Shown piece by piece: positions 1 to 12,700 of a DNA stretch of 64,000 nucleotides. The DNA lies in contig NC_134030.1 of the NCBI RefSeq assembly GCF_964204645.1, positions 21,891,210 through 21,955,209 of the forward strand, given 5' to 3'. Positions within the stretch are counted from its first letter, which is position 1, and the number at the start of each line of letters is the position of its first letter. This DNA is from Tubulanus polymorphus. Its lineage: Eukaryota; Nemertea; Palaeonemertea; Tubulaniformes; Tubulanidae. The notes below the pieces were generated by a model. The model made no database searches, was not told the DNA's origin, and saw nothing but the letters and a program-made list of their open reading frames with translations. The translations under genes and the position numbers were made by a program.

Positions 1-84
1 ACTAATTTCAAACTAAGAGCGCTTGAAAGTCCCGACCCTTTGGTCACAGTTTGAATCAATGTGAAAATTTATTTTTGTTTATAG

Positions 85-3000
85 TTACTGAGTGTTTGGG
101 GGAATGCACTAAAACAATGCGTGATAAATGGAATACTGGTGAGTACCCCTCATGAGTACTTCATATGAGTACTCCTCATGAGGACCTCTCATAAGTACGT
201 CTCTTGAGTACTTTTCATGAGTGAGTACCGTATTCAAATAACTATCAGCCATCTTGAGTACGTTAAGTAGAGGACTCAAATACAAATCGGAAACTGAGTA
301 CCCGAGTACCATATAGAAACTATCAGAAGTTTAGTGAGTAACACAAAATAACTAATCTTCTTTGAGCTTTAATTTCATGTTTTAATATTTTTAGACGATT
401 TCAAGGAGAAATTCAAGCTCTACGGGATGATTGTAGATTCAGGTAGATATGAAAATTCATTCACAGGCAAAAGATGAGACTCAAGCTTGAATTGAAATAA
501 ACTGGTCCCTAAATCGCCATCAAACTGTTTAATAAAGTTTTCTAACTTAAATTCTGTCTCTCAGTTTCAGTTCAGTTTAGTTTATTCACTCCACAAGTTA
601 TAATAACATTGCACAGAGCACAAAAGTAGCGCATAGATTACAGCATATTACAAAAAATATAATGATAGTATTAATAATAATTATATTTATAATAATAACA
701 ATTATGATAATAGTAAAAATAATAATACTAATAGTGATAGCAATAATATAATACTTATAATAATAATTGTAATTATAATGAAATTATAATGCAAAAGATG
801 AGGCGGAATAAACCATTTTACAGTTGCTAGCCGCCATTTTGTTAGGGTACTTTTGTCCCGTATTGTTGGGTCATTTTTTTCTCCTTTTTAAAAACTATCT
901 GTGATGCGTGTTGTATCATATTTCATCTGTCCCTGAATGGATTTTGACAGTTTCAGCAACATTCAAACCGCGTGAATCTCTAGTTTTCAGTTATGTAAAA
1001 ATCATTTCTCAAATTTACAACAATGCGACATGAGAGCGATATAAAAATCGGTGGTCAGTTTTTGCCGTGCGCATAGAAATCAAGGGTACTGAAATTTGAA
1101 GTTCGTTATTTTCAGAAATAATTTTTTAAAAAACCCAAACATTTCAAGAACTGTGCGCATAAATGCCCTCTTTCAGGTGAACTTTGAAATGTTAAGATAT
1201 CTTGCCTAGTTTTTTTCCTATGGCACTTTAACTGCAGCGCGTGTATTGTCATTCCGAGATTCGGCGCTGTTTTCTTTGCGTGTATTTCAGTATATGGGAG
1301 TTATTTCTTCATTTTCACTACGAGTTGTTAGGTTTGCTAGTGAGGTAGTCATTCGATCAACTTTTTCGTTTACTTCCGGTAGAATGCTGATTTTCTGAAG
1401 GATTTCCTGGAGCAGAGTCTCGATGTTGCTGCAGCTCTTACACTAGTTGGTGGACATTTTTGTTCCTTTTCTTTTTCAGTATCGCTTTTTTGCGCACGCA
1501 TTTGTTAACGGGAATACTGAGCGGTCATGTCAGATTGACGACTGCAATAACGGGAATAATGAGCGACCGGGAGTCACAAGCTTTGGTTGTTTACAGCTCG
1601 GTACTTTTTGTTCAGTAGAGCGGAACGATTTGAGTTCGGATCGGTTGTGTATGTCGAGTATGCACCACGATTGAATTAAAAATGGCGACTTATTTGAAGC
1701 AATTCCAATTTAAACACAAAACCAACAGAACCAACAAAAAGAAAAGTCAATATCTGACGAACGGCGATTTCTGCAGAGCCGTCTTTCTTACACTATAACG
1801 ATCTCCTCAACTTTGCGCTAATTTAATATCAGCTGATTTGTGTTAAACGTGTTAAGCAACTATTAAAGTTTGAGCACACTCACGTACGGTTTTCCTCGGT
1901 GAAACACGGTCTAGGGCAGCTCTTGTGGCTTCAGATGCTGCCCAACGGTTCCTTCGACAGTATTCCAAAGTTCGAAAGTGTTTAGATTTTAAACGTAGTC
2001 ACTGTTTTACTTTGAGCGGTAATGTTTAAGGACTATAGCGAAAACACGTCGACCGATTCCGCCATCTTGAATTGTCTACATCCATCTTGCACGTGCTGGT
2101 CGCGGAGTAAATATTCTAATTTCTTAGAGAATGTCATTGAGTTAACCATTAATTGTTGTTTACAAATACAAATGTTTTCGACAAACCGCAGTCATCAAAA
2201 ATCTTAATAAATAACAGTCAGGGGCTCTTAAACCTATCCTTAAGATACAGGTTGAAAGATATTTTATAGAGAATGTTGCATTAAGTTTAGTTTGTTTGCA
2301 CGAAATCATTTTAACCCACAAGTTTATGATTCTACACTTAACAATTGTAGGAAAAATGCCAGGGGTATAAAAGTACAATAGTAAATATAAGTACACGCTT
2401 GGGGTAATATACATTATCAAATCAGCAACGTTTTAGGAAATTTAAAGAGGGGGAACTTAGGGTACTTAAATACAACCAAATACAGCCAAATACAAACAAA
2501 TCAACCAAATACAACAAATAAAACCAAATACAACCATATACAGTAATTAGTTGGAAATAGAAAGAGATCATTGATAAGATGACTGATAATTAACGCATTC
2601 AACTTGAATCTATGTAAATAACTGAATTTTTTCCTACGATGGTATTTTTCCTACTACACAATAAGTGGCATTTTTACCGGTGGCATTTTTCCTATGTCGC
2701 AAAAGTTTTAAAAGTTTCTAAATGTGTCTAAATTCGGAATGGTTTCGAGAAGTTCAGTAAGAAGGGTGCAATCAAAGAGAAAAATTAATCCCCAGAAACA
2801 TTGCAAATTGGGCACATTCTTTCATTTCTAGGGAGATGGAGATTTGAAGTTGTCCCGGGAAAAAATGTATCCAGAAAAATTATGTCCCAGGGAATAAACG
2901 CCCTCGGAAAAAATGTCCCAGTCTATCATTACTAATTTGGTAATTAAGAAAATTTCATATCAAAATAACACGAGAGAACAAACTTGTTAATTATGTAAAT

Positions 3001-6000
3001 TGCACACTAAACATCAAAATAAAGAATTCATAAGTGATCATACGAATTATCAAATTTTAGTATCAGTTCGTTTTGCTTATTGAGAATTGTTGTCAACTCA
3101 GTAAGAAATCAAAATAATTATTTCATTCAGGGTTATCCTGATAATCAAAATGTATGATTAGTGGATATCTCGGTGTATCAGCAAATGATTTCACTTAAAT
3201 TCATATTCGTAGAATTCGATAGATGATTCCATTAAGCTTAGATTGTTTGCCAGATACAGTTTTACACCTAAAATTAATCATTCTACCTCAATGAACAAAG
3301 GATAACGCGCCCTAACTCTGCTAACACCGGTAAATACTTCGTCACTATCATTAGAATTTTGCAAAAATACATATTTTCTAATGAGTCCAAATTTTCATAT
3401 CCGCAGACCTCGCAACCATACATGGCAACAGGGACAACAAAATAATAATTTAAACGTTACGTCGATTGGAAGTTTCAAGCGCCTACCTTTTTGAATAATC
3501 GAAAACATAGCTCTCATAGCTTTATCGTAAAGATATTTTCTCGCTTTTGCAAAACTTCCGTTCCAGTTAAATGTAACTCAGAGATACACATTATCTTCAA
3601 CTTCAATCTCCAATTCCCGATTACCGAACATAAATTTCTGAATTCGCACAAACAAAGACTAATATTTTCGTTTTATTGACGTTTATCCCGAGTTCAGATT
3701 TGCTATAAACGATTAAGTTGGGTTGCCACGGTCATTAAAAAAGTCCTCAATATCATTCAAAACCTAATGAAAAGGCGACAGGTTTTCTTGTCTTTCTGTC
3801 TTGTCCTTCAGACCAGTGCTGCCCTCTAACGTATGAGATGTAACTATTCCGTTATTTGTATTGTAGAAGAGATTGTGAATGAGGTAAAACACGCACATTT
3901 TCAAACTCGCGAATTTAAAAGTAAGTTTCCAATAAAATCAGAACCTGTTTTAACAACACGAACTCAAATATTAATATCTGTATGTATTGTATTATTATTT
4001 ATAGAATCAGTTGAGACTGCAGTGAATGAAGCTATCGAGAATTCAGGTAATTAAATATTCTTCATAAGTTCGCATTCTGTGTTTGAATTGAGTTCAGTTT
4101 GGCTGAAGGTGCTTCTTTAAATGTATAAACTTATATCTTACAGAAAAATCACAATACGGCAAAAAACCAAACTATGAAGCTGCAGGTTTGTAAAACTCTA
4201 ATTTCTGTAAATGAATTTGACCTGATGTGGTTGCTGCCCTGGACCGAATTTCATAGATTGGGGGGGGGGGGCAAAATATTCCCCTGGACCCAGTTTTATA
4301 GACTGGTATTATCTTTAACCCGGGAGTTAACTTAATTGAAATTGAATCAAGTTAGCCTCCAGGTTAAAGATAATACCAGTCTATAAAACCGACCCCTTGG
4401 CCCTGGAAACCTTTTGAAAATTGTCAGTAGTTAACATAGTTTCTCAATGTTGCTATGGTGGTTGTCAGCCTGTTGAGGATTTTCCCCAAGAGGATCATTC
4501 ATTTATTACGTATGCAAAAAATTCAGAAAAAGCCTCGAGTAAGCTGATAATAGTTAGATCGAGTCTATTATGTAGAAAAAGAGTGGATGAAAATGTAGTC
4601 ACGTGATGAAATCTATTCGGAGCAGAATTGAATTTAAAAAGTCATTAAAGTGCGCACAATACGCATTATTATTTACCCCTCCCCCTTTTGTACACAATTG
4701 TATGCTGTATATTTAATAAGACCCCTTTGTACAATTTGATTTTTGAGTTTAACCCCCTCCCTACCCAAAATGCGTACCTAATAAATGGGTGACCCCTTAA
4801 AAGGTAACTTTGAAGCCGCCCTATGAAACTAGGCCCATGATGATGATGACCACAAAGATGAGATAATTTTCAGTTGCTTTCCATTCAGAATTTTATTCTA
4901 TTATTTCAGTGAAATGGATAGTTGATGAAATGAAAGGTAAATTGACCAGTAATAATACTAAATTTGGTGAAAGGAGGTCTCTGTAACCAGGAAGATTATG
5001 TAATATTCTGTTCATATATCTTATTATTATTTCAGAGAAATGGATAGCTGTTGAAATTAGGAGAGGTAAATTGACTGATAATAAATACTCAGTTTCATAA
5101 TGAGTTTGTGTTGATGTTTACAAAAGAATTCTAATTTCAGGTTTCACGGTTAAACCATCTGAAACATCATATGGTATGTAATATAATTGTTATATACAGT
5201 TGATTATAACGGTCGCTGTCATCGTTTTTGTCACTGTCACTGTTCACTCAACACGAACATTTTTCAGAGAACAAATTTGTAAAATCAAACTCAAATTCAA
5301 TGAAAATACCATTTATAAATCGCCAAAATCATTATGAAGTCATATTTTTCATTGGTCCCCATAGTGGCTTGACTATATTTATACATGTATCTTGTGTGGA
5401 TGCCTCATCAGTCAGTCAACTGGGCGGGAAATTGAGTAACAATTCACTAAATATCCTGATGTTTTTTTCAGAACGTAATGAATTTGCTGAACGTGCACGA
5501 GAAAAAGGTAATGAATAAATTATGAGTGTTAAAATTGATGTTATCGATTTTGATAATGTTTTATAATGTTAAACGTAATTTAATTTCTATTTCAGTAATT
5601 AAAAAATCAAGAAATTTGATGGATGAGATACGTGCTATAACAGATAAAAGTAATCAATATTTACTTCTATAAACATTTTACTGACTAATATTTCCATATT
5701 CATGAATTCATGTTTCCACATTTATATATAACGTGTCATATGGTCCCCAAACCGGGAAATCAGGAATTTCAGAATATTCTTTAAATTCATTTCGCGCTTC
5801 AACTTTCTTCGGCAATCTTTCCTGAAAATCATCAACCAATCACCAGTAAAATGACGTCACTGTAGTGTGTGATGTTATCTGCTTAATTTCCATCTGAAAT
5901 GAAAAATCACCCATGAAATACTCGGGTTTATTGACTTCATGTAATTGTGAGAACTATCCATAAATTCTGTTTTGAGTTCGATCACAAACTTGTTTGGTCT

Positions 6001-7153
6001 TTACTTCTTTACATTTGAAGTAGATCTGATGTTATATGTGAATGATATTGCTGTTTATAGTTTGGATGCATCAGTTTTTCAAGAATATTTCTTTTCATTT
6101 TCAGAAAAATTTTAAAAAAGCCTGGTTTCCTGGTATAGTTCATACAAAATTTTCATTTTTTTCAGAAATATTTTATTTTATTTTCAGAAAAATTAAAAGA
6201 TCTCGGTTTCCTGGTAGATGATTCGAGTAAGTAAATTATACAGTCATCACTTTAGGATTTAAACCATAATCAAATCACAATTAAGTTTGGGATGAAATTA
6301 AGTTTCGTGTTCGTTGATGAGAATCTGATGTATGATTAAACCGGTTTAATCTGGATTACTGGCGGGACACCGGGATGAAATTCATGTAGTTTGAGAAATC
6401 CAGATTTAAAATCGTATTCCATGAGATACTAGTTGATAATTAAATAAAGATTAGTAACCGAATCGAATCTGGATTAAACTGATCTCTTTCCCGCATGGCA
6501 TTCATCGATCTACCGATCTATGTTTTCGGTAGATCATTAAACGTCAGTTCATTCCTTTGTCGGAGATCTCATAAATATGTATGTGGTGTAAGGAACACTT
6601 TGGACTTAATAGAACACCCAGAAAAAATCAAAGCTAATTCTAACTGAATCAGGGGTGGAAATAGTTGAGGTATTATTAACCATTGTCACTGTTAACAGTA
6701 AAGCCGTAATTAGTTGAATTTTCAAGTGGTTGTTCATTTTATGAAACAGACTGTAGCGGGTGATATATAGTTGTATAAAAACAGTTACAAGCTGAACACA
6801 TCTAAAACAGAGTAAACTCTAGGGGCCACTGATAAAGTATTGTGAATATAAGTTAAAGTTGACGGGTATCTACATTTAGGGAGTGTGCAGTTGTATTTGG
6901 TGTTTGGTTTATATTGTACATTTTGTATATTTTTATAGAAGTTACTCATACAAGTAATGAAACTGCTGGTGATCGTAGATCAAGTATTGACCAGACATCG
7001 AGTAGTGGCGTTGGGCCACCTGGTGGTGATATAGTGAAATATGAAAATGAACCTAAAAGTGGCTGTAGTCAAAGTGCTGCTGATGATAGTCACACAAGTG
7101 ATACCGTACCGAGTGGTGATCGTGAGCGGGGTGATGGTAGTACAGTAGTCTAG
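85..7153 (+). CDS. Gene B0, 3' part: micro-exon cytoplasmic tail of an Ig-receptor gene
   Basis: The 3' end of a gene paralogous to B1; its 5' part lies before the window. Exons supported by AG/GT borders and alignment to B1: 85-138, 395-442, 3867-3920, 4005-4046, 4144-4185, 4910-4936, 5036-5065, 5141-5173, 5472-5507, 5596-5649, 6188-6226 and terminal 6939-7153 (TAG). All internal exons are multiples of three with phase 1-1 borders. The encoded peptide is charged and probably helical (for example EIVNEVKHAHFQ, EKLKDLGFLVDDS), followed by a Ser/Gly/Asp-rich tail ending STVV. B0 has one more exon than B1 (4910-4936 and 5036-5065, against one in B1), and exon 395-442 is four codons longer than its B1 counterpart. 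No family is recognised. The product is inferred to be the cytoplasmic region of a membrane receptor because B1 has a TM exon upstream. Confidence 0.72.
140..240. repeat. GAGTAC/CTCATGA short tandem repeat in B0 intron
   Basis: An imperfect repeat of about 20 bp built on GAGTAC and CTCATGA directly follows the donor of exon 85-138. In B1 (35903-35930) the same intron start has only about one unit before a different insertion begins, so the array expanded or contracted after duplication. Confidence 0.7.
560..2090. other. B0-specific intronic insertion, nature unknown
   Basis: The intron between exons 395-442 and 3867-3920 is alignable to B1 on both sides (around 540 and 2090, against 37560 and 37640), but these roughly 1.5 kb are absent from B1. 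The insert contains an AT-rich stretch of TAATAAT-type simple repeat (655-790). I see no convincing ORF; the short open frames inside lack splice or protein features. It is probably a transposable-element insertion or an old sequence deleted from B1. Confidence 0.5.
2430..3790 (-). mobile_element. Degraded non-LTR retrotransposon (LINE) fragment in B0 intron
   Basis: On the minus strand the sequence carries broken pieces of a LINE reverse transcriptase: a stretch reading INVNKTKILVF near 3640-3700, typical of the segment after the YADD box. Near 2790-2840 there is a fragment equivalent to the C-terminal cysteine motif better kept at 38290-38320. Frames are interrupted, so this is a dead copy. 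It is shared with B1 (37900-38690) and therefore predates the tandem duplication. Confidence 0.6.
4281..4396. mobile_element. Fold-back MITE-like element (family 1), B0 copy
   Basis: Imperfect palindrome of about 115 bp. The arms contain TTTATAGACTGGTATTA and its reverse complement TAATACCAGTCTATAAA, separated by AATTGAAATTGAA-like sequence. There is no coding capacity. Related copies lie at 39184-39296, 24890-25001 and 60480-60591. Confidence 0.75.
6100..6150 (+). pseudogene. Decayed duplicate of the KGFLVDES micro-exon
   Basis: About 80 bp before the functional exon 6188-6226 there is a second polypyrimidine tract, AG acceptor and a sequence resembling that exon (AAAAATTTTAAAAAAGC then GGTTTCCTGGTA). 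Its frame is broken and it lacks the ATGATTCGA-GT donor end. B1 has a shorter remnant at 40745-40775. This looks like a dead micro-exon duplicate. Confidence 0.5.
6939..7153 (+). CDS. B0 terminal exon with PDZ-type C-terminus
   Basis: This is the last coding exon of B0: acceptor at 6937-6938, 71 codons including TAG. It encodes a low-complexity tail with GGDIVKYENE (a YxN, Grb2-SH2-type site) and repeated SQSAADDSHTSD-like text, ending GSTVV. T at -2 and V at 0 fit a class I PDZ ligand. B1's equivalent (42539-42780) has an extra DSHTQSAAD-type insertion and ends DTQV, keeping T-x-V. A polyadenylation hexamer AATAAA follows at 7483-7488. Confidence 0.75.
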
Positions 7154-8222
7154 TTCCAAGCCGTCGTTCCCCAAAAGGTTTGATTCGACACTAAAATCAG
7201 TTGTCGGATTGCAAGAAACAGGAGTTAACCTCTAATGGACAGTTTATCATCAAACGTTGTAGGGAACCCGTAACAACGACTGGTATTCAGACTAGTACAC
7301 AGGATTATAACCGCCAGTCTCTAGTGGTGGCAGGGTCTGGGTGGAACTGGGTGTAACTCACAACTGTGGAACTGTGTTTTGTATCACGCTATGATTAAGG
7401 ATGTTTGTTAATCTCTTTTTGGGCTTGAATCATTTGAGATTTTATACGAAAAGAAAACGAAAAAGATATGAACACAGTTTCTAATAAAATCTTTATCTTT
7501 GTTATTTGGTTGTATGTAATTTCTGCGCTATTTAATTACTGTAGATCATTGTTTGATTATTGCTGAAACAATTTGTTGTAATTACATTAGTTAATCAAAT
7601 AAATATGTTTTGCTTTTACTAAAATATACAGTGTAACTGAAGTAGATGAAATACAGTGTAACTGATTCATAGTGTAGCTGAAATACAGTGTAACTGAATG
7701 AATGTAGTATTGTATTGTACCGTAGTTGTAACTATATCCAGCAAAAATAAATTGTAAACGAAATTGCTTTTTGCTAAATCATCAGCGGTTGTTCTTGGGG
7801 AATATTAGGCCTACATTGTAGTCCAACTTACGCTGTATAACTGTATTATGATACAATGTAACAATGTAACTGGTTAACTGTTTTACTATATATAAAATAT
7901 GTTTTAAGTTAAAAACTGTAAAAATGCATCACTGATTGATTTGATAAGTTACTGATTCCATAAATTACTGCATTAATGATCGATTTCATTGATCATTGGA
8001 AAACTGTGATAAGTTTTATTTCATTTAATTGAAAAAAATTTTGTAAAAACGTGACATTTTATGAAACCATTGATGCGGTTTATAAGATCAGCTACACGCG
8101 GACTCCTGGTAAAACTTCGTGCTGTATTTTTGCTAGAAATTGCTAACGATGTAACGTGCTAATTTCATTCGCTTAAATAAAAGAATTTATCTTTATAAAT
8201 AAATTCATTTATTTCTTTTTTA

Positions 8223-8420
8223 TCAACTGCAGCCGGAGTAGAACCGACCCCGGGTCGGATGAGGTTGACTCTTGGTCATGTCCAATCTTACCAATAGCTT
8301 CCCGTTAACCCCAACTCTAGCCGAATAGGACTCGAACCTAAAATCTTCAGCGTGCCAGCCGAGCACACTAACCACTAGACCATACACCAGTAGTTTGTAA
8401 GTGCGTGTCTGGTCAGGTGT
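8223..8420 (-). mobile_element. tRNA-derived SINE
   Basis: On the minus strand there is an A-box-like TGGTCTAGTGGTTAG (about 8369-8383) and a perfect B box GGTTCGAGTCC (8328-8338), spaced as in a tRNA gene. The anticodon stem does not pair well and no 3' acceptor stem closes, so this is a tRNA-related SINE head with a unique body rather than a tRNA gene. An orthologous copy lies at about 43800-43995, so insertion predates the tandem duplication. Confidence 0.7.
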
Positions 8421-9111
8421 GGTGAACATTTATCTGTGGTGACTATCAGTCGGGTGTGTGGTGACTGGTGACCATTCAGGTGCGGTGACTCTCGAGTCAG
8501 ATGTGGAGACACTATTCACTAACAATGCTCGCTCTATCATTCTGTGTTACAGTTACAGCAGTTTCAATGTAATTGTCAGGAAGTTCTAAGGAAGTCTCTC
8601 TTTTTCCATAGATGAAGTAGTCAAAATTACACCTTGTATCCATCTCTGAGACTTCTGCCTTCCCGACGTCGTGAATGTATTTGACAATCTCTCGGAATTG
8701 ATATCTTTTATTGTATTTCATTAAGATTTTCTAATTGATATCTAAAAGTTTGATAATTTTTTATTATTCAGTTTCTAAAAATGTATACCTTATTTTGAGT
8801 GGAATGGATTGATTTTAGTAGAGACCCGCAGTTTATGGAGCGTCGATGGATTATAAAAGTAATGGTTCATTGACTCCAATAGGTGTAAAATGCGATACAT
8901 TGTTAAACCATTCTTGTCGTACGTGGCGTTGACCTCTTTTACCCGACTGGTATTTCTTCACACCCTAAAGGTGCTCGCGCATGTCACCCGTTATATCAAA
9001 CGAGTACCGATACCTCTTGTGAAAAAATCATGAAATTCAACGAAAAGCTTAAGATGTAATTGATTAAAGGTGAGTTTGTTGAAGTATTTAACTCCACTCC
9101 AGTCGGATCTG

Positions 9112-9272
9112 TTCAACTCGGAGATAACCGTTCAACTCAGAGATAACCGTTCAACTCTGAGATAACCGTTCAACTCGGAGATAACCGATCAACTCGGAGA
9201 TAACCGATCAACTCGGAGATAACCGTTCAACTCAGAGATAACCGATTAATCAGAGATAACCGTTCAACTCGG
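9112..9272. repeat. 19-bp minisatellite (TTCAACTCGGAGATAACCG)
   Basis: About eight tandem copies of a 19-bp unit with small variants (CGGAG/CAGAG, GTTC/GATC). The same array with nearly the same copy number occurs upstream of A2 (44702-44862). It lies about 0.5 kb 5' of the A start codon. Confidence 0.85.
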
Positions 9273-9779
9273 ATGTTGAAATATGTTTTTACGGCAGTAT
9301 TTAAGAAATACATATCATCCAACTCGGATATCCCTCATCAAGTCGGACACGTTTTTGCGGTTCCAAAAGATCCGACTTGAGCGGAGTCTACTGTATTCAA
9401 GAATAAGAGTCAAACTTATATACTAGGCCTATATGCCACAATTTCATTATTCAATTTTCTGACCTAAATTCTAAAATTCTAGTGAAACTTTCGACGATTT
9501 TGAAATATTTTCTGAAAGCGGTGAAAACTATGCATTTTGTACAAAAATAAATTTACAAAGCAGTCACTATTTGTGCCCCTGGACTTTGGACCCCGGGGCT
9601 GATATGTAGGTCATACGATTATTGAAGGACGACCAGTGATTTTAACACCTTTCGCTTCCTGCTCAACGCTCGAATATATTGAATGTATCACCGGCGCTGA
9701 TCATCAAAATCTTATCTTTAACTTCCTCAATTATCAGACGAAAGTGGAACTCGATTTTTATTCTGTACTCTGTATCACA

Positions 9780-12700
9780 ATGATGAACACACGTTTATTC
9801 GTAATAATCTACATAGTTTTATTACAACTTGGAAACTTAAACAGCGCAGAAACATCTGGAAATAAGACGCATAATTCAAGTAAGTCACTCGAACCAATGA
9901 TAGCTTTTCTGTTGTGTCGATTTCATAGATTTCTGTCGATGAGAATTCAACAATTCAAGGTGTTTGAGACTCCCGTACATAGGTCTAGCTATACTAACGG
10001 GATCTATAAAGGGCCTGTCATGTAAATAAATTACAAAGAAGATGCTGCAGGCCCGTATGCTGCCTTTCTTTGTTGTGGGCAGTTCTCGAGTACTGTATAT
10101 AGGAGGGGGGATTTTTTGTGGGGATTCCCCAAGAAAACTTTGATCATTTAAAGCCATCAGTTTGAATTCATTACTGGGTAATTTATGTATAGCTGTAAAC
10201 AAACGACTGTGTAGGACGATACGTGATGGGAAATGTAGTCTAAAAATTCGGAACTAGAGATTTTGCTGGGGGGGGGAGGGGGTCACGTGGTGGAAAAAGG
10301 ACCTAAATAGATTATTCGAAGTTTGTGCGTTTTACTGTTTCATAGACTATTCATATTTATTTATTCGTTTCAGTGATTTATCCAAAACCTGTTCCCGATG
10401 GAAAACCCGATATTAAAACACAAGGACAATCGATTGAATATATTTGTAGAACTAGTGTTAAATATCCTACAGTTATATTCCAAAAGAAGAGAAGAGATTC
10501 AGAACAATGGGAAACAATTCCAGACGAACTGATTCGTATAACTAGAAATGTGAAACATATTACTTCTGCTTCACTAGAATTCAAAGCAGATTTCAAACTG
10601 CACAATGGAACAACATTTAGATGTCTCGTTCTTAAGGAAGGCCAAACAGATTTTGATTATCTTCAGTTTGATCTAATCGTAGTTCATCGAACTGGTAAGT
10701 AACAGTTTTAAAATGTGAACCTTCCCAGTCTGGAATCCTGCTACTAAATAAACATCGAATCTATCAAAACAAATTAATATTGAAACACAGCGTCTCTGTT
10801 ACTTTTAAATTACTTCGCAGTCGATTGCATGAATTTATAGTTTAGCAGCTACGTATCAAAAGTGCGTTTATTGTAGCGTATGACATGTACATTTTAATGT
10901 ATTCTGGAATTTATAGAAATAATTCTCAAATTGACGGCCATACGACTCAGCGTGAAATTCATATTTCTGTTTAACGGATGAATATAGCCGACAGTTTAAT
11001 TTGTTGTAGCTTCCTCTTTCATATACCCGTCATTTGTTCATCCATTTCTATCTCCGCACAAACATATCTTCTTGTGTCAACTACTTATTTCAAGGTCGCT
11101 TGATGAGTTGTTGATTTTAGATTATGTTTATTTGATATCTGAAAACCTGAATTTCTTCATTTAAAAAGTAAAAAATTGTCGCCCGCGTCGGAATTTGGAA
11201 TTGGGAATGAGGCTTTTTATTTATGTCTTTTTATTTCAAAGGGGATGTAAAAATAATAAGTATCGGCCGTTCTTGTCACTTTCCCAAAAAGGGGTCGATG
11301 AGAAACAACCATATTTATTTGCGTGGTCTTAATGCACGCGTCAGTAAACTAACCAAACACAACCCAACCACAAACAGTCTAAGTTACTTTCTACAGGTAA
11401 TTGTTTTTCTCATTTCAGATTTGAATCAAATCCCGGCGACTCAAATCAGTAAATCAGGGTCAGTATTTCACTTAGCGCACTACATAAATCATATTCTATA
11501 TGTAAATCATTTCTTTGTGGTCGATGTTTGTTTTGTGAAATAATTTTGAATTGATATCTCACTCATCTCATTGGCTTCTGATTAACAGTTCACCTATCAT
11601 TATTCTCATTATTTTCACATTTTGCCACAAAAGGTAACAGTAAGGGCAATTGCAAAATATGTGACCTCGATATCGCTACCACGAGCCCTGCCTTTTCACA
11701 TCTGGGCCCAGTTGCACAGTCATGGCTTAAGTCCAAAAGTGGTCTTAAATCTCATGACTGTTCTTAAGTTATTAGATTGATTTTAGAACTAAGTTGGTCT
11801 TAGACTGGTCTTAAGTCTGAGCAATGACTTTGCAACTGGCCTCTGTTCTGCTGATTTATCTTAATTGTAAATTTCGTCCTTTTCATTCAGAGTTCGTCTG
11901 CTTACTGCTGAAAATGTGGCCTCGAAAAACAAGGTCATTATAAATTTAAGTAATAATCAAACTAACTTGTCAAATATAGTCCCCGGATCCCAGACACAGA
12001 GTCGAATTAAACCCACTGAACTGTGAACCTTGATTTAGGATATAAAAGCGAATTGAATTTTGTAATATAAACTGAATGATTAATTGATTGATATTTGCAG
12101 CTTGTGTTGAGGTTTGATTCCATTCTGTTGGTTTCTAGTTTATACCCGCGAATTGTCATCCGGTATATTCTACATCCTTCGAGTTTTCCTTTTTTTCTTT
12201 CTCTTACTAAATCGGTATACAGACTGGACCGGACCACAAACCTGACTGGACCATGATGATAATCTACATCGCTTGTGGAGCTATCGGTTTCCTCCTCGTC
12301 ATCGTTACCATCGTTGTCATCGTCATTTGTAGGTATGTACTCGTTAATCTCTGGCAGATTTCATATCTAAGATAATGCCCCTATGACGTCATATTAATAC
12401 GTGAAATAATTTGATAAATCAGTGACGTTTTCGAAAAAAAGATGTCTTCATTCGTAAATTTGTATCTACCTCTGCGCCGATTACTGGCTGAGTCAATCCC
12501 AAATCAGCAGGAATAATTCAATATAATGACCGAAATATCCGAAATCTAAAATCTCTTCACCGCTTAAATTACCCATGTTTCAGACGCAGGCTATTGCCGG
12601 GTGAAGGTCGTGTGGAGGTTGCGACACCGCAGGTACTCGACGTCTATGACGAGTTGTATGATGACATAGATTCTGTTACTGTGACTGACAAACTGCACAC

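Larger units (their letters stand above)
7154..9779. other. Intergenic region B0-A1
   Basis: 3' UTR and intergenic DNA, collinear with 42781-45374. It holds AATAAA at 7483-7488, short ACAGTGTAACTGA repeats at 7628-7700, a SINE on the minus strand (8223-8420) and a 19-bp minisatellite (9112-9272). The frame upstream of the A1 start codon is open back to 9636 but is not preserved in A2. I see no gene here. Confidence 0.6.

Noticed and set aside
1447-2207. Open frames in the B0-specific insertion
   Set aside because: Short, without splice context or recognisable protein features, and absent from the paralog.
8223-8429. Possible tRNA gene on the minus strand
   Set aside because: A and B boxes are present, but the anticodon arm and acceptor stem do not pair. 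It fits a tRNA-derived SINE better.
9636-9779. Upstream in-frame start for gene A1 adding 48 residues
   Set aside because: The frame is interrupted in A2, and the signal peptide begins naturally at the double ATG (9780).
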